DNA of 64,000 nt from Shinisaurus crocodilurus (lineage: Eukaryota; Chordata; Lepidosauria; Squamata; Shinisauridae), in the NCBI GenBank assembly GCA_021292165.1, contig CM037877.1, positions 109,367,858 to 109,431,857 of the forward strand, written 5' to 3'. The notes under the pieces are model-generated. The model was given only the letters and a program-made list of their open reading frames with translations. It was not told where the DNA came from and did no database searches. Shown piece by piece: positions 1 through 12,060 of the stretch. The position numbers and the translations under genes are program-made. Numbering within the stretch: position 1 is the stretch's first letter; every line of letters starts with the position of its first letter.

Positions 1-1353
1 CACTGGCCCCTGGATCAATGGCAGCTCAACGATAAGGATACATGTTCCAGAATGCTATTGATTTAGTGGTGGGGTGTGTGCATTTCTCTGCCCACTAGTT
101 CAACCAGGACACACTGGGTAACAGCTGAGTTTCCACATTCCCTAGAAGCTGTTTGCCTTAGAGATGAGGAGAAAAAAGACTAGAGTGACACATGTTAGGG
201 CTCTGAATTGTAGTCCTAAATTTAGAGTCCTAAATTGAAGGCTGCATTAGTCAAGACACTCTATATAGGGACAGCTAGGGGGGGCAGGGTTGTTCTGTCT
301 ATCTCTACATCTCTGTGCTAAAAGCCTGTATGCCTGGCACTGTCAATTAGAGTGGCAAACAGTTTTAAATTAATACCAGAAGGGCATAAGAATCAAATTG
401 GGATGGGATGCCTTGCTGCCTTTAGGAGATTTGACCTCATGCTTTGAGAACCTTGGGGCCTGTGCATCATGAAGGGTAAACCAGTTCTTAAAGTAGACAG
501 GTTGATAGTTACTGCAAGAATGGATGGCACCAAAGAGAGTGGTGGTATTTGAGAGGCAGCCATGGGCTGTGCATTGCTCTGCAGTAGCTCATCTTTCATT
601 GCTGGCTCAGAAAAGCCAGCAAATCTGTCCGGTTATATTGAGACGAGAGACACGGCAGTAAAGTGACAAGACTGATTAGCATTGTCTGTAAAGAAGGGGT
701 GACCTTGCCTTCAGGGCTGTGCGTGTTTTGTCTCTGGTGGAGAACAGGGAAAAAGTTAAGATGGCATTAAAGGTTGGCGGGGTGGGGTGGGGGAGTCCAA
801 TATTTTTAAGGTTGGAAAGGGATAGAGGTGAGAAATGTGAAATGGATCGAATGAAAGAGAGAAGTCACTGTTTCTTCTACAGACATGTATGAAGCAGTGA
901 TAACGTATTGAGATTGTCTTGTGGCATTTTCCGGAGCTGAAGATGGAATAAGTTGAATTATTCAGGAGCCTTCTGTGTTGTTTGGCGGTTAGCCTTTATG
1001 GCTGTTTGCTGAATGTTACTCAGTGGTGTTTGCAAACTCCAGAGTAGCAGTTTTCCCTTAGTAACTGGGATGTAGCTTCTGACATGGTGCTCGTAATAAA
1101 GAGTGCAATAGGAACAATCCGGTGGTGGTCGATGGTGCCATTGAAAATACAGTCTCGTCGAGTGGTCAGCCTAATACTCCTTCACCCAGTTGAACCACTG
1201 CAGTATGATGATAAAAGGAAAGATGGTGGCTCTTGACCCTCTCCTTGGAGGTCAGTTGGCTTTGCATGAGCTAAGATTTGGGTAGGGATCCATGTTGCAG
1301 CCAGGCAACAGCTGCATGGCCCAAATTATTTATCCCTTGGAGGAGAGATTGCA
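1..1353. other. Anonymous non-coding sequence
   Basis: I see no gene, RNA gene or recognisable interspersed repeat here. Reading frames are short and lack family similarity that I recognise. It looks like single-copy intergenic or intronic DNA. Confidence 0.5.
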
Positions 1354-1381
1354 TTGTGTGTGTGTGAGAGAGAGAGAGAGG

Positions 1382-1426
<45 letters not shown>
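1354..1426. repeat. (GT)n(GA)n microsatellite
   Basis: A short GT run passes into a long GA run with a few GGGA interruptions. It is a simple dinucleotide repeat, and reading frames through it give only poly-Leu/Ser artefacts. Confidence 0.95.
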
Positions 1427-1429
<3 letters not shown>

Positions 1430-2032
1430 TCTAGGGACCAGCTCTAGTGTAATGCTGTCCATAGGTTTTCTGCCCAGATGCAAAGGAGAGCGGTGTTCTT
1501 GTACAAATTTAACAGTTTTGTTGGAATTTCAGCTGATGTCGCCTCTCATGCACAACAGTGAGAGAAGCTGCTCCTGCTGAGGTTCCCTCTTCTACAAAAT
1601 GGTTAAAGGCATCTTCTTTTGTGCTTGCCTTGATCTAACCCATGCACCTTGCCTCATAGCTGACAATGACATCTGCCTTGCAGGGCAGAGAGCCCTTCTC
1701 CTGGCCAGGCTGCCAAGGGTCTTGTCTGGGAGGCAGATGATGATGGGGACATAGTCGGAGGCTTAGTATGGGTGCAGCGTCCCAGCTGTTGCTCGGCAGT
1801 GCCTTCTAGAACAGGCTTGTTTTTATTCTTGGAGAGGAGGGCACTCTATTTTCAAGACTGTGGTCCATGGGCTGGAAGTGTGTTTGGTGCCAACCTTCAC
1901 TGGTGGTCACATTCTGTAGGGAAGTCAGTGCCAACTAGTTGTAAGGGCTTCCTGATGATTGCATGCATGAGCTTTGGCATGGTTGCATACAAGACCCAAA
2001 GAAAAGGAGAGAACATTAAAATGTGGAAGACC
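1427..2032. other. Anonymous non-coding sequence
   Basis: No gene or recognisable transposable element is visible between the two flanking microsatellites. Confidence 0.45.
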
Positions 2033-2040
2033 CCTCTCTC

Positions 2041-2082
<42 letters not shown>
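2033..2082. repeat. (TC)n microsatellite
   Basis: A TC dinucleotide array with one short TTTTCC interruption near its left end. Confidence 0.95.
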
Positions 2083-2085
<3 letters not shown>

Positions 2086-3578
2086 ACACCCCCGCCCCTT
2101 TGAATGCTATTTTCTTTTTCCATTTGAGTTAAACTCTGGGTAGCTTCATAGGCTAGATTTGGCCCAAAGGCTGCCAGTTGGACATCCTTGCTTTACAAAA
2201 TCAGCAGGAAGGGTGGGAGGGCTGATAGCAGGAAAGGAGCTTTGCTTCTGTCGATGCTGGTAGTGCAGGGAGGAGAAACCAGCCACTTGGGAAGATGGAT
2301 ATGCTCAAGAGCGGATCCCCAGTGAAATGTTCATATGCTCTTTTGCCCACGAATGGAGCATATCTAATGACATGTCAGAAAGCAGCCCTCTGGGTCATGT
2401 TTTCATTCTCTTCTCCCCTTCCTTTTTTCTCCTCTCGGTGAGATGCTCAGGAAAGACCACAGGATGGAAACTGAGCCCACAGTGCGGTTCTCTAAAGAGG
2501 CTGGGTAACAGCTGGACGCCTTCTGCTTTATGACTGCGTTATTTCACAGTACTTCAAAACACTGAAACGGCCCCTGAGATGGCTATTTAAATTGCACAAT
2601 TAAAAGCTGGAATGTGCTTCATGGGTACTCTCGTTCTCAGTGTGTGTACCCTAATGAATGCTAAAACCTTATTGTGAACGGCAGTGCAGCGAATAATTGA
2701 AGCATTGCCGTTTTGTGTGCATGTGTTCTTCTCTATTTATTTTCAGAAGCATTATTTATTACTAGCAAAATGCCCATCCTGATGATGGGCAGAATGTATG
2801 TGGAGGGAGTGCCAGGAACCCCCCGCCCCCAGGAGAGGGCAATGCACTTCCCAAGCAGAATCCTTTTCAGTGAGGTCTAAGCAAGCTTTGCCTTACTGCA
2901 ACGTCCCTGCAATGGTAGCTCTTTACTTTCCCCCCACAGGGAATCCGTTCACTATGACTTTATAGTTACTTATATGGGATAAGGTCAAGGGATGTACTTG
3001 GGGACACATTTGGGGTGGAGTTGAAGCTTTTCCCCTGTCCCAAGTTACATCACACTGATTCTCCAGCCATTGAGAATCAAGCATCTCCTACATAGCCCCA
3101 ACTTTGAGTTCTGTTTCTTGGTCATGCTGGATCATGACAGAATGCTGAAAGTGGCTTTTATCTGTAAAGATCTTGCTTTTGTATTCGCTCGAGGTGTAGT
3201 TGCTCTGATCTGCCATGGAAGGTGTGTGCATGTTGCTGATGGGGAGATGCATATCCAGACAAGGGTGTGCATCTCCATTTCCCAATGGCCACCCAAGCCC
3301 CATGGAACTTGATGAATTATGTATGTTGATGCAGATGTGCATCCCCATCTGGTGCTATCAGTCACATGCAACACCTTTGGCTTGAGCTGAACTGGGACCA
3401 GTGCACTTAAGTTAATGTCTGTAGATTTTTCTACTTCCTGTTTGGTATTTGCTGGTATTGCTTGCTTTCTGCAGGGATTACAAGTTGGCGTATTGAAAAT
3501 TTGTGAGGCTCATCTATTTAAGATCACAGCGCCTTTCTCCAGCACTTTGGGCAATGTTCACTATAACAAGCCTTATGT
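2083..3578. other. Anonymous sequence, one weak exon-like segment
   Basis: Mostly unique-looking DNA. At 2451-2504 a 54-bp segment follows a pyrimidine-rich tract ending in AG and precedes GTAACA. It is open in more than one frame but has no recognised similarity, so I do not call it a gene. AT-rich sequence at 2590-2760 could be a constrained non-coding element, but this cannot be judged from one sequence. Confidence 0.4.
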
Positions 3579-3840
3579 AGGTGTGTTTATTGGTCTCCAT
3601 GTTATATTGTTATACTGCAAAGGCTCTCCCAGTGTTATCTCACTTTGCCATTGACACCTGGGGCAAAACGGATCAATCTGTAACAGCCAGACTGCATGTT
3701 TCATGGTACCATGGGGTCATTTTTTCAGGCCTATGGGGGTTCTGTGACTTGGATGGGTGGCTGTTGGTGGTTGTACATGGTTTGACAGTTCTAGAATTTA
3801 TGCAGCAAACACCTACAGTTGCAGAATGTCAAGTGTTAAG
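3579..3840 (+). repeat. Unclassified interspersed repeat R1, copy 1
   Basis: About 260 bp that realigns by eye with 19796-20056. Shared stretches include 'tttgccattgacacctg', 'cttggatgggtgg', 'gttgtacatggttt' and 'cagaatgtcaagtg' in the same order. Two diverged copies in one window make it an interspersed repeat. I see no terminal inverted repeats, poly-A tail or coding similarity, so the class is unknown. Confidence 0.75.
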
Positions 3841-4735
3841 ACCACAGGGATGCCTTCAGTCTAAACTTCTTGATGCTTAAGTGATTTCTATGGCTAGAAG
3901 CACCATCACCAGCTTTCTAAAACACAGCCTTCCCTGCTGCTTCCCTGCTGGTTTTCTTCTCCCCATCTCTCTTTGCCTTAAGCTTCTACCACCAGCTCTG
4001 TTCTTACTGCAACAATTGCACATTTCACAACAGAGTACTGCAAAGTAGCTTATATAACTAGGTATGTGTTAACTCATATAGGTGCTTTGCATAATATAGT
4101 TACAAATATTATTCAGGTTTGTTTGTTTTTTCAAAAGTGTTGAGAATCCACACAGACTTCAGAGTAGTATAAACCTGTCTTTGGGATTACTGCTGATGCT
4201 TAACTCTCTATACAAGAACTGACTAGGCTATAAAATAGTCCAAACAGGCTTATAAATTACCACTCGCCTGCTCATCTGCAGCATGTAAGAATTGTGTGTA
4301 GGTATGCACTCAACTCTCCTCCCTGCTTCTCCTCTTTTACACAAATTACTAACAAAGTTATGTGTGGCCAATTGGGTTTATAGAATGTGGAAGCCTCATA
4401 ATTTCTGTGGATTTACTTGCAAAGCTGGCCCAAACGCATTTTCCTCTTCAGCGGATGGGTTCTTGTATATCAGCTTGATCTCATGCAAACTGAAACGGTT
4501 GGAAGTTATTCCAAATGCTGGAGGCTCCCAGCATGTGCACACACTCAGAACTTTCTATATCCTCAGCGGAATCTGTCAACAAACTAAGTTCAACTAACCT
4601 GACATCTTGGGAATGTTCCTGTTTCATTGCAAAGAGATGAGAATATCTATTTCACTGAGATTATCTTTTTTAAAAGCAAGAAAGAAGGAAAGAAAACTCT
4701 TATTATTAGAAAAGTTTATTAGAAAAGCCATGGAG
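3841..4735. other. Anonymous non-coding sequence
   Basis: No gene or repeat that I recognise, apart from short A-rich stretches near 4670-4730. Confidence 0.45.
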
Positions 4736-5194
4736 GGAGGAATCCTATGGCCCCTAGACAGTGTCTGAGGGGCCATAGGATATTTCATATTCTCAGATCC
4801 AAGGTTGGATGAAGCACTCTGACCTCGGATGGGGGAATTGGAGCTCCAACCCCCTCCCCCTTGAAGCTGGCATGGAAAGAACTATGCTGACTGCTCTCTG
4901 AGGTCAGAAAAGCGACCTCAGAGGGGGGGAAAGGGGGCCTTTCAGTGGGCAGCGAGGGGAGGAGACTGGAGGGGCCAGGATACAAGCTATCCTGAGGCCT
5001 CTCCAGCCTTCTCCCCTCCCCCTCCGATGCGCTCCAGCTGGATGGGCAAAAAAGCCCATCTAGTGAAAATGCAGGGTGGGAAGACCGGGAGGCAGAGATC
5101 GCCTCTGTCACTCCTCCCGCTCTGCATGGGATGCCCGAAAGCCTCCCAAGTTCAGGGGCTTATGGGCATCGCGGTAGGATTACACCCTTAGTCT
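4736..5194 (-). mobile_element. Family J DNA element (ATCCTATG-ended)
   Basis: Read on the minus strand it starts TAAGGGTGTAATCCTA and ends in a GGCCATAGGATT segment, giving short inverted termini. Internally it shares the order of motifs with 38138-38605: a GGGCATCC repeat near the start, CTCCTCC-rich sequence, a CAGGATA..TTGTATCC segment and a CTGTCTAG segment near the end. I infer a non-autonomous DNA transposon. The superfamily is unresolved because I cannot fix the target duplication; TTA/TAA flanks would suit PIF/Harbinger. Confidence 0.6.
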
Positions 5195-5674
5195 AGCCAT
5201 TGTTCGAAGGAGTCATTTGTACTCTCCTACTTTTTTAAAGTTGTGGATAGGACATCCTTGAGCTCAGTAAATTTTTGTAAGACAGTTTATAGTTTGACAC
5301 ATGTGTTTACCTTTAGCTCTACAGCTGTGTCTTGCAGCTTCTACTGCTTGGTGTTTTCCTTGAGCCAAATTTATGATCCATTCTGGGTGGTAGATTAAAT
5401 CCATTTAATTTTCAGCTGTAGAACATGTCCTGAGTACCGTTATCTGCAAAGAGGCAATTCATTCACATTCCCCAAGTCCACTGTCCTGTCTGGAAATCAA
5501 CACTTGATTTTAAATTCCTCTTACAAACTGCCACAGCTGCTTTATCTGATACATGGACAGACTAAAATGATATGAGCACGTCTTTTTCTCAAAAAATTAG
5601 GCTGGATCTTGCTAGTCTGGCTGACACTATTGCAGGTTTTGGCAGAGATCTGAAACTGTATGTGCGTATCTTTA
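5195..5674. other. Anonymous non-coding sequence
   Basis: No feature recognised. Confidence 0.4.
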
Positions 5675-5830
5675 GGTGAGCCTCCATCTCTGAGCCTCAG
5701 CTTCCCATCTGCAGTAGCTGAGATGGTAATACTGACCTGCCTATAAGGTTGTTGTGAGGATTTCTGGGATAACATATGTTCAGGGCTTTAAACACTCTGG
5801 ATATGTTCAAATGCTAAGAATTATTATACC
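5675..5830 (+). mobile_element. MIR / CORE-SINE remnant
   Basis: The order of motifs matches the 3' part of a mammalian-type MIR: a 'cctcagcttcccatctg' segment, then 'taatactgacctgcct', then 'ggttgttgtgaggat', an ATAACATATGT segment, and a tail near 'aaatgctaagaattatta'. MIR and related CORE-SINEs are known across amniotes. The divergence shows this is an ancient fossil copy. The tRNA-like head is missing or unrecognisable. Confidence 0.75.
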
Positions 5831-6490
5831 CCACATTCTGTATTTCATTTTGAATTTTGAGTAAGAATAAAAATATGCAGAAGGGAGGAGCACAGAGGAG
5901 TAATACCCCATTTGGGGCATACCAAGTAAATTATAGACAAGATTATGACCCCAAACAATCCTTTTTTACAAGATTGGGCCAGGTTGGTACTTCTTCTCCT
6001 GATCAAAAGGCCTGTAAAAATTCCTTTGGACATCTGGCCAGTGACTTTTCCAAATCATAGTAAGATACTCCTTTTGGAGGCAAATGGCAGAAATTAGGAG
6101 AGATCATACTGCACGTTAATTTTGCCTACACTGGGAAAATAGTTTGGCAAAGTAGCATTTAAAGTTCATCTTGTACCAATAATAAGTGAATATGCGTTGT
6201 ATGATATATTTCTGTTGTGGCAGAATACAATAGAGATGGTTATTGTTTCTGGCTGCTTTGTTTTGGATTTTATCACCCCCAAAACAGCTGTGAATGGGTA
6301 TAAACTACAGTAAGCAGCTGGCTGTTTTGTGGATGGAGTTTTAGATTGGAAGCAGCCAGTTTTTTTAGCAACTGAAACTTGGGCCCCATATATAGGGATT
6401 ATATATGGCGCCCTGGACATTTTCTTATGGAAAGGTGGGGAATAAATAAAATATAACAAACAAATAAATTATTGGAGGACATTTCCAGAA
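5831..6490. other. Anonymous sequence ending in a SINE/LINE-like tail
   Basis: Mostly unrecognised. The segment at about 6420-6470 (GGAAAGGTGGGGAATAAATAAA type) resembles the 3' tail shared by squamate tRNA SINEs and their LINE partners. I cannot define a full element. Confidence 0.35.
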
Positions 6491-6574
6491 ATGCTCCCTG
6501 TTAGCCCAACTCTTTTACCCAGTACGCCCAGTATGCTCCCTGTTAGCCCAACTCTTTTGCCCAGTACGCCCAGT
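6491..6574 (+). repeat. 42-bp tandem duplication (two units)
   Basis: Two adjacent 42-bp units (6491-6532 and 6533-6574) differ at one base. Each begins ATGCTCCCTGTTAGCCCAAC. The near identity shows a recent local duplication. Confidence 0.95.
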
Positions 6575-6785
6575 ATGCCCACTGAAGTTCGTAGTAGGAA
6601 TGACTCTGAAACCAAGACATACCTGGTTTTCAGTAGCAGATTTTCAGATCTGTTCTTGTGGATTTGGGAGTAGGCTCTTCAAGAGGTTGTCTAGATCTAG
6701 GAAAGGGTCCAAAAAGCCCCTATTGACACATGTGCCATCTTTTAGGGACCACACCTAAAACTGCCTTGCTCACACAGTTACCTAG

Positions 6786-6905
6786 CAGTATGCATCCAGA
6801 AGGGCTCAGGTTGAGTCCTTCACATCTCGGACTGAAGGGCCACTGCTAGACAGCATAATATGCCAGGCTAGATGGACCGACCCATGGCCTGATTCCATCA
6901 TTGTC
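6786..6905 (+). mobile_element. tRNA-derived squamate SINE, degenerate
   Basis: Contains a degraded box-B-like GGTTGAGTCC and later the characteristic 'gctagatgga' and 'ccatggcctgattcc' tail segments seen in better form at 46469-46552 and, on the minus strand, at 31060-31463. The 5' head is poorly preserved. Confidence 0.6.
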
Positions 6906-7011
6906 AGACACAAACTAACACAGTAGGCCCAGATTATTTCTGGGCCCCTCGAAAGGGTGCTTGGTCATCCCTAATTAGTATAGGTAAACTTGTACAGCAT
7001 TTCCTGTGCAA

Positions 7012-7125
7012 CAGCCACCCCCAACCTGGTGCCCTCCAGATATGTTGAACTTCCATTCCCATCATCCCCAGCCAGTATGGCCATTGGGCAAACACATCTA
7101 GAGAGCACCAGCTCAAGGAAGGCTG
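7012..7125. mobile_element. Family D hAT-type foldback MITE
   Basis: Left end CAGCCACCCCCAACCTGG and right end GGAAGGCTG bracket a compressed inverted repeat built from 'gccctccaga' and 'catctagagagcacc' with an 'attcccatcatccccagcc' centre. The family is non-coding. Flanks ctgtgcaa/ctctataa do not match, so this copy is old. Confidence 0.7.
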
Positions 7126-7245
7126 CTCTATAACCAGCCTCATCTGGGGGTGAATAACGGCTAATTGCATAATTAGCAACATCTTTGTGACCTGGCACAT
7201 AATTGGGGTATGTATGTGTATACACACACACACTGAAAAAAGAAA

Positions 7246-7305
7246 GAACTGTAGGCTCCTTCCAACTCTATGATCTATGAAATCTATGAAATCAATGAAA
7301 CTGGT
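7246..7305 (+). mobile_element. CR1-type 3' tail fragment
   Basis: The segment 'ctccttccaactctatgatc' is followed by GAAATCTATGA repeats. The same terminus closes the three 5S-derived SINEs in this window and resembles the CR1 3' end at 63430-63500, so this is either a CR1 or a severely 5'-truncated SINE copy. Confidence 0.7.
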
Positions 7306-8323
7306 ACTTGGTTGTTTTCAGATAAAGAGATACAAAACAGATAAATTGATATCTGCTATTGGATTTAGGTGACCCCATCTTCAGTAATCATTGTGACTTG
7401 TGTTTAAAGTATTCCCGCCTGTCTGAAGTGACTGCATCCACCTTGGGTGAACATATAGCTGTAGCTAGCTTTCCATTCCCTCTTATGCAGAATTCTGTGA
7501 GCTTCAAAATCATACATATTCCTGCAGCCTTAGAGGTTAGTCTAGCAACAATGTCACTTTATGTTCTTTGTATCTCTTAAAGAAGTGGTGTGGCTGACTG
7601 ATATTTGCAGTGAATCTGAGGATGAGTTTATATTGATCATTTCTAACAGGAAAATGTCATCTCAAGGTGATCTTTCTGCATCATTCTTCTATGACTATTC
7701 ATTTTGTCACCTAGTGGTGACATTTCCCTGTAAAATTTGATTGCATACACTTGAGTGATACTTGTTCTTCCCAAGAGTTTAAAGAAGCTCTGTTAGGTAA
7801 TGTGTTAGCAGGAGCAGTACATAGAAATCCATCAGGTGTGCATAGCAGCATAGTAGTATTGAAGTTTAAGTTTGCAGCTATTTATGGGATTGAAATTCCA
7901 TTAACAAGGAATGTGTGCTTTGCTTCTGATTCAGTAAAACACTCTTAACCCAGTTTATCCCCAAAGTTATACAGCAAGGCTGAGCCAATGGGTCAGACCA
8001 ATGCTGCTCTAGGCCTGTGTCCTGAATGGTGAAGCCTTCACTATAGAATGGAAAGAACCCTGAAAAGGTAATACTCAATTTTACCTTTTCTTGGATCAAC
8101 CAGTGGTTCTGGAATTTGTGTCAAAGAGCAAGTTGGCATGCAACAAAGAGATCCTCCCACGCCCCTCTTCCTCCTAAGCTTTCCCGCTAAACTTTGGTTC
8201 TATTGAGGCCAGCAGACAGAATAATGTATAGATTTAAAATGGAAGGCATACCTTCTGAGTATCCCTCACATTGAGGGATATTGCACATTCAGAGGTATTG
8301 CCTACTTCAGATGGCTTTATAAA
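7306..8323. other. Anonymous non-coding sequence
   Basis: No gene or classified repeat seen. Confidence 0.4.
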
Positions 8324-8458
8324 CTCCCTCTCAAGACAAGGAGAGTAGGCCAGACTTTATCAAAGGTAATCAAAACTGTGTCCTAAAGAGTCTCTCTAGG
8401 ACACAGTTTTGATTACCTTTGATAAAGTCTGGCCTACTCTCCTTGTCTTGAGAGGGAG
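8324..8458. repeat. Perfect palindrome, 62-bp arms, 11-nt spacer
   Basis: Arms at 8324-8385 and 8397-8458 are exact reverse complements over 62 bp, with spacer 8386-8396. Unlike the MITEs in this window there are no flanking direct repeats and the arm sequence does not recur elsewhere here. Inverted duplication by fold-back synthesis or an assembly artefact would both explain it. Confidence 0.95.
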
Positions 8459-10639
8459 CCTGTGTGTGCTATGGTAGAAGGCAGTATGGAGTAAAAGGGT
8501 GGTGGTGGGGGGTGTGTGAGTGCTGCCAGGCACTGTGTTGGCTGGACAGAATGCATTAGAACCCCACCGAGCCAGGAACACAAACCTTGAGAGGATGGGA
8601 TTCCTCCCCCCCCCATTGTGGCAACAATTGGTACACTAATGTAGAGATTTTAGTCTAATAATTTCATACACAGTTGCCCCTCAAATGATTTGTCCTTGCT
8701 GGTACGAGCTTATACAATGTTATCTCTCAGGGTTAGAAGACGTTGGTTGTAGGGCATAGTAGGAGGACAAAACCGTTATTCCTGCAACAACAACAAAACA
8801 TGAAATTCAGTGAAATTCCTTGTTAAAATTGTCTCTTCAAATTATTCCCCCAAAGGAATTGCCCTTCGGCATTCTAAGCAACAACCAAGGTTGGACTGTA
8901 GACTATGCTAACCTTCATCCCTTTCCATGACTTGGACCTGGAATGGCAGACCAAAGCCCTAAGCATGTTGGTTATTAACCTAGGTTGTTCTACAGCCTAT
9001 CCCTTTCCTAAACGCTGAGCTTCCACAGCAACTGTTCATTGGCCAATTGTACTGTTGATCAAATCAATCAATCACTCTCTTCTTAGGTTTGGAGTAGATT
9101 ATGTTCTGCCAGACAGGAACCTAAAGCTACCACCTATGACAGCTGGATAGGTGCCAGGATTCTGCCCAAGAAGGTTTTAATTTCTCCCTATGGGAACATA
9201 AAGAGGCAAAGCACAACCTATTGCCTTCATACCAAGTAGCCAAAGGGTCCAAAGCATTTTCTTAATATTCTCTACAGGTACCACAGAATTTCCTTAAAAT
9301 CTCTAATCCCTCTTTACAGGTACTACAAAGGCAATTTCATATTAAATGAAGGCACTTATGGAGATCCTCTTCCATATGGAGGAAGGACTCGCTTATGTGG
9401 ATATTGTTTTTATATCATTGAAATAATATTTTTGAGATTAAGTTTACATTTGCTTTTATTTTTCTGTATATAAATACACTTCCCTCTGTTTTACCATTGC
9501 TGGAGTCACCCCTTTATGGTATGCAGACAATAATTTGCCTGATGTTATAAAGCTGTGAGATATCGTAGTCTTTCCCACACCCCTTTCCTGTGTACATGTT
9601 CATGACTATGACAACTATGTTTTGTTTTTTGTTTCTGTTTTTTTTTATAAGTTGGAATAATGTTGCTTTGGCATGACAAAGCCTAAAGCCTTCTGAATGG
9701 ATTTTTATGTTTATGAAAACGAACAAACCAGTGAAGGATTTCACATATGTATATGATATATGTATATGTAAAAACAAAAAATTAGAAAAGAAATAAACCA
9801 AATGTATTTCATCTGCTGGAGCCAATTGTCTTTATTTGAGGGTGGTCTTTTTAGAATTCTCTTAATTGTGTTAACTTTTTCCGAACATCCTCAGGTGGAG
9901 AATCATGAATAATAAAGCACAAATCCATGTGTAACACTGAAAATGAAGTTATCATTAAATTTAGGCGACAGCTAATTGAATCATACACTAGCCTCAGCTC
10001 CAGATTTTTGCGGGCTCTTGCCCAATAGGCTATCAGTGAGCATTGCTGGTAGCCTGTGGAAGGTATTAAACATTTGTCGAGTGTGGGAGCCCACTGGAGG
10101 AAGATATTTTAATTTTGTTCATCCACACAATGAGTGCATGTGATACCGCTTGCTTCCTTTGGCCATAATAGAGCTCGTTTTCCAAAGATGTTCTCCATAT
10201 CAAAAGAAGCCAGATGACTAGGTGAGAAAATCAATAATAGTTAATCAGCAAAGGATTCAGTTGGTGAAGTTATTTATATCGGTGCCTACAATGGAAACGC
10301 CTTGAGTACACTGTGTTCCTCATCGCCATTATAAACCATCAACATATAAACAAAACAAGTCCTTTTGATTTTTGTTACTTAGCTTGATTTTTATAGAGAT
10401 TTAATAACAAAAACACATATTATTTTCACATCAGATTTCACCCTTTGCAGCAGTTAAATGCCACCACACACAAAAAAAATGTGGTTTTTTTGGTGCTGGT
10501 GGGCAATGGGGATATGTTGTTTGCTTTTGTAGCATTTTCTTTAGAAAATTAACAACCAGCTACTGCTCTATTGAGTCTATTTGGAATGTGGGGGCATTCC
10601 CAGTAGCAGTCAGGAACATGGATATAGGCTTGCAGTATA
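8459..10639. other. Anonymous sequence with AT-rich, possibly constrained blocks
   Basis: No repeat or coding similarity is recognised over about 2.2 kb, the longest repeat-poor run in the window. The section 9830-10400 is AT-rich with homeodomain-like TAATTG/TTAAT motifs and has the texture of vertebrate conserved non-coding DNA. That is an impression, not evidence. Confidence 0.35.
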
Positions 10640-11060
10640 CAGGTGTCATTTATTTATTAAAAATTAGGCTGCCTTTTAGGATACAAAACCCTCTCAAGGT
10701 GACTCGCAAGATAGAAACAATACAACAATAAACATCAGAATTAATAAAAGCTAGTGATGATAATAAAACAGACTTCCCACCACAAAAATATACTAAAAAA
10801 ACAAACCCCACAACCAATTGCAGTCAAATCCACCAGCTCTCTGGTAAAAGAATGCTGTGAAAAATAAATGACTCTTGAGAGCTTTCCTGAAGGCCTTTAG
10901 TGATGGGGCTTGATGGACTTCAGTTGCTGTACATTCCGGAGACTGGGGGCCACTGCAGAAAAGACCTCCCTCATACCCAATCTTCAAGTGCAGGCAGGCA
11001 TGACGCCAGTGCTTCAAGTAACTCAGCCCAAAACCTTTTCAGGCTTTTGTAGTATAAATA
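10640..11060 (-). mobile_element. L2/CR1-type LINE 3' end, degenerate
   Basis: On the minus strand the segment around 10870-10930 translates to a decayed version of the C-terminus common to L2/CR1-group LINEs, ending in a 'PSLKAFRKALKSHLF'-like stretch. The sequence then runs to a TTTATTTATTAAA-type tail at the low-coordinate end. No catalytic domain remains. Confidence 0.55.
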
Positions 11061-12060
11061 ATAGGGGGAAATAGTTATTTATTTTAAGCATTTACCTTGC
11101 TCTTCAGCGGAAAAAGTCTCCCAGGGCAGCTGACGATTAATAAGTCCATGCCCTCAGGCTCACAATCTAAAAGACACAACACAAAAGGAAAGGGGATTGG
11201 GAGGGAAGGGGGGGGAAGCAAACTTAGGCAATAGTTCGGAGTTATAAAGTTCTTCTAGGTGTTCTTTCTGACAGAGAGGGGTGAAGCAAGCTTCCTGCAG
11301 CTGTTCCTTCTCTGGCTGATGTATGGGGGCAGGTTCCCCCCTTGCTGTGATGTTTTTCCTGGGGAATGTAGGGATGCCTCCTAGTGATCTTTGGCCGATG
11401 GACGAAGCCAGTGCGCACGCATATAAATGTGTGTGCGTATTTCAAACATTCAATATATTCAAATTATATATTTCAAACTATTACATGGTGTAATTGACAT
11501 GTTGCTAAATACCAGCTTTCAGGTTATATATTTCATATGCCACTGACAATTGGATAGGACTGACTCATTCAATCATTCCTAAAACATTCCGCTCCACCAA
11601 TGTGTAAAATTGCAAGGAAATGCATAGCAAAGTTCTAACACGTTTTAAAGGCTCCCTGGGACCACACTACCTTTTAAATCACTGCTATACATTTTCCAAA
11701 CAATATATAACTGTAGCAGTAAACATCCAACTGCTTATTTCTCTGGTGGGGATAAAGTAATGGAGCTTATTTAAGATTCAATGTGGGCAAGCCATGGAAA
11801 GGATGAAAATGCACAACAAAGAGCTACACAGCAGAGGGAGATTGGTCCACATTTCTACTAGTTAATTCCTGGACTTATTACATTTGGATTTATTTGTTAT
11901 TCGTGGCTTTGTAATTTATAACTTGGAAGCAGTCAATTCAGCCTCAAATGCATGTAGTGGCTCTGGTCTAGTCACGTGCAACTAGCTGTACTCAACCATT
12001 TATGCCCCCCACTGATGGGGATGCAAATGTATATTTAGTATCCTGCCTTTCCATATAAAT
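11061..12060. other. Anonymous sequence with an unclassified repeat-like segment
   Basis: About 11065-11185 (CAGGGCAGCTGACG ... CTCAGGCTCACAATCTAAAAG) has the look of a common LINE or SINE 3' end on the minus strand, but no second copy is present here. The remainder is unrecognised. Confidence 0.35.

Noticed and set aside
1271..2143. Ser/Leu-rich frames
   Set aside because: They are driven by GA and TC microsatellites.
4785..5111. 108-codon minus-strand frame
   Set aside because: It falls inside a family J element and is not conserved in the other two copies.
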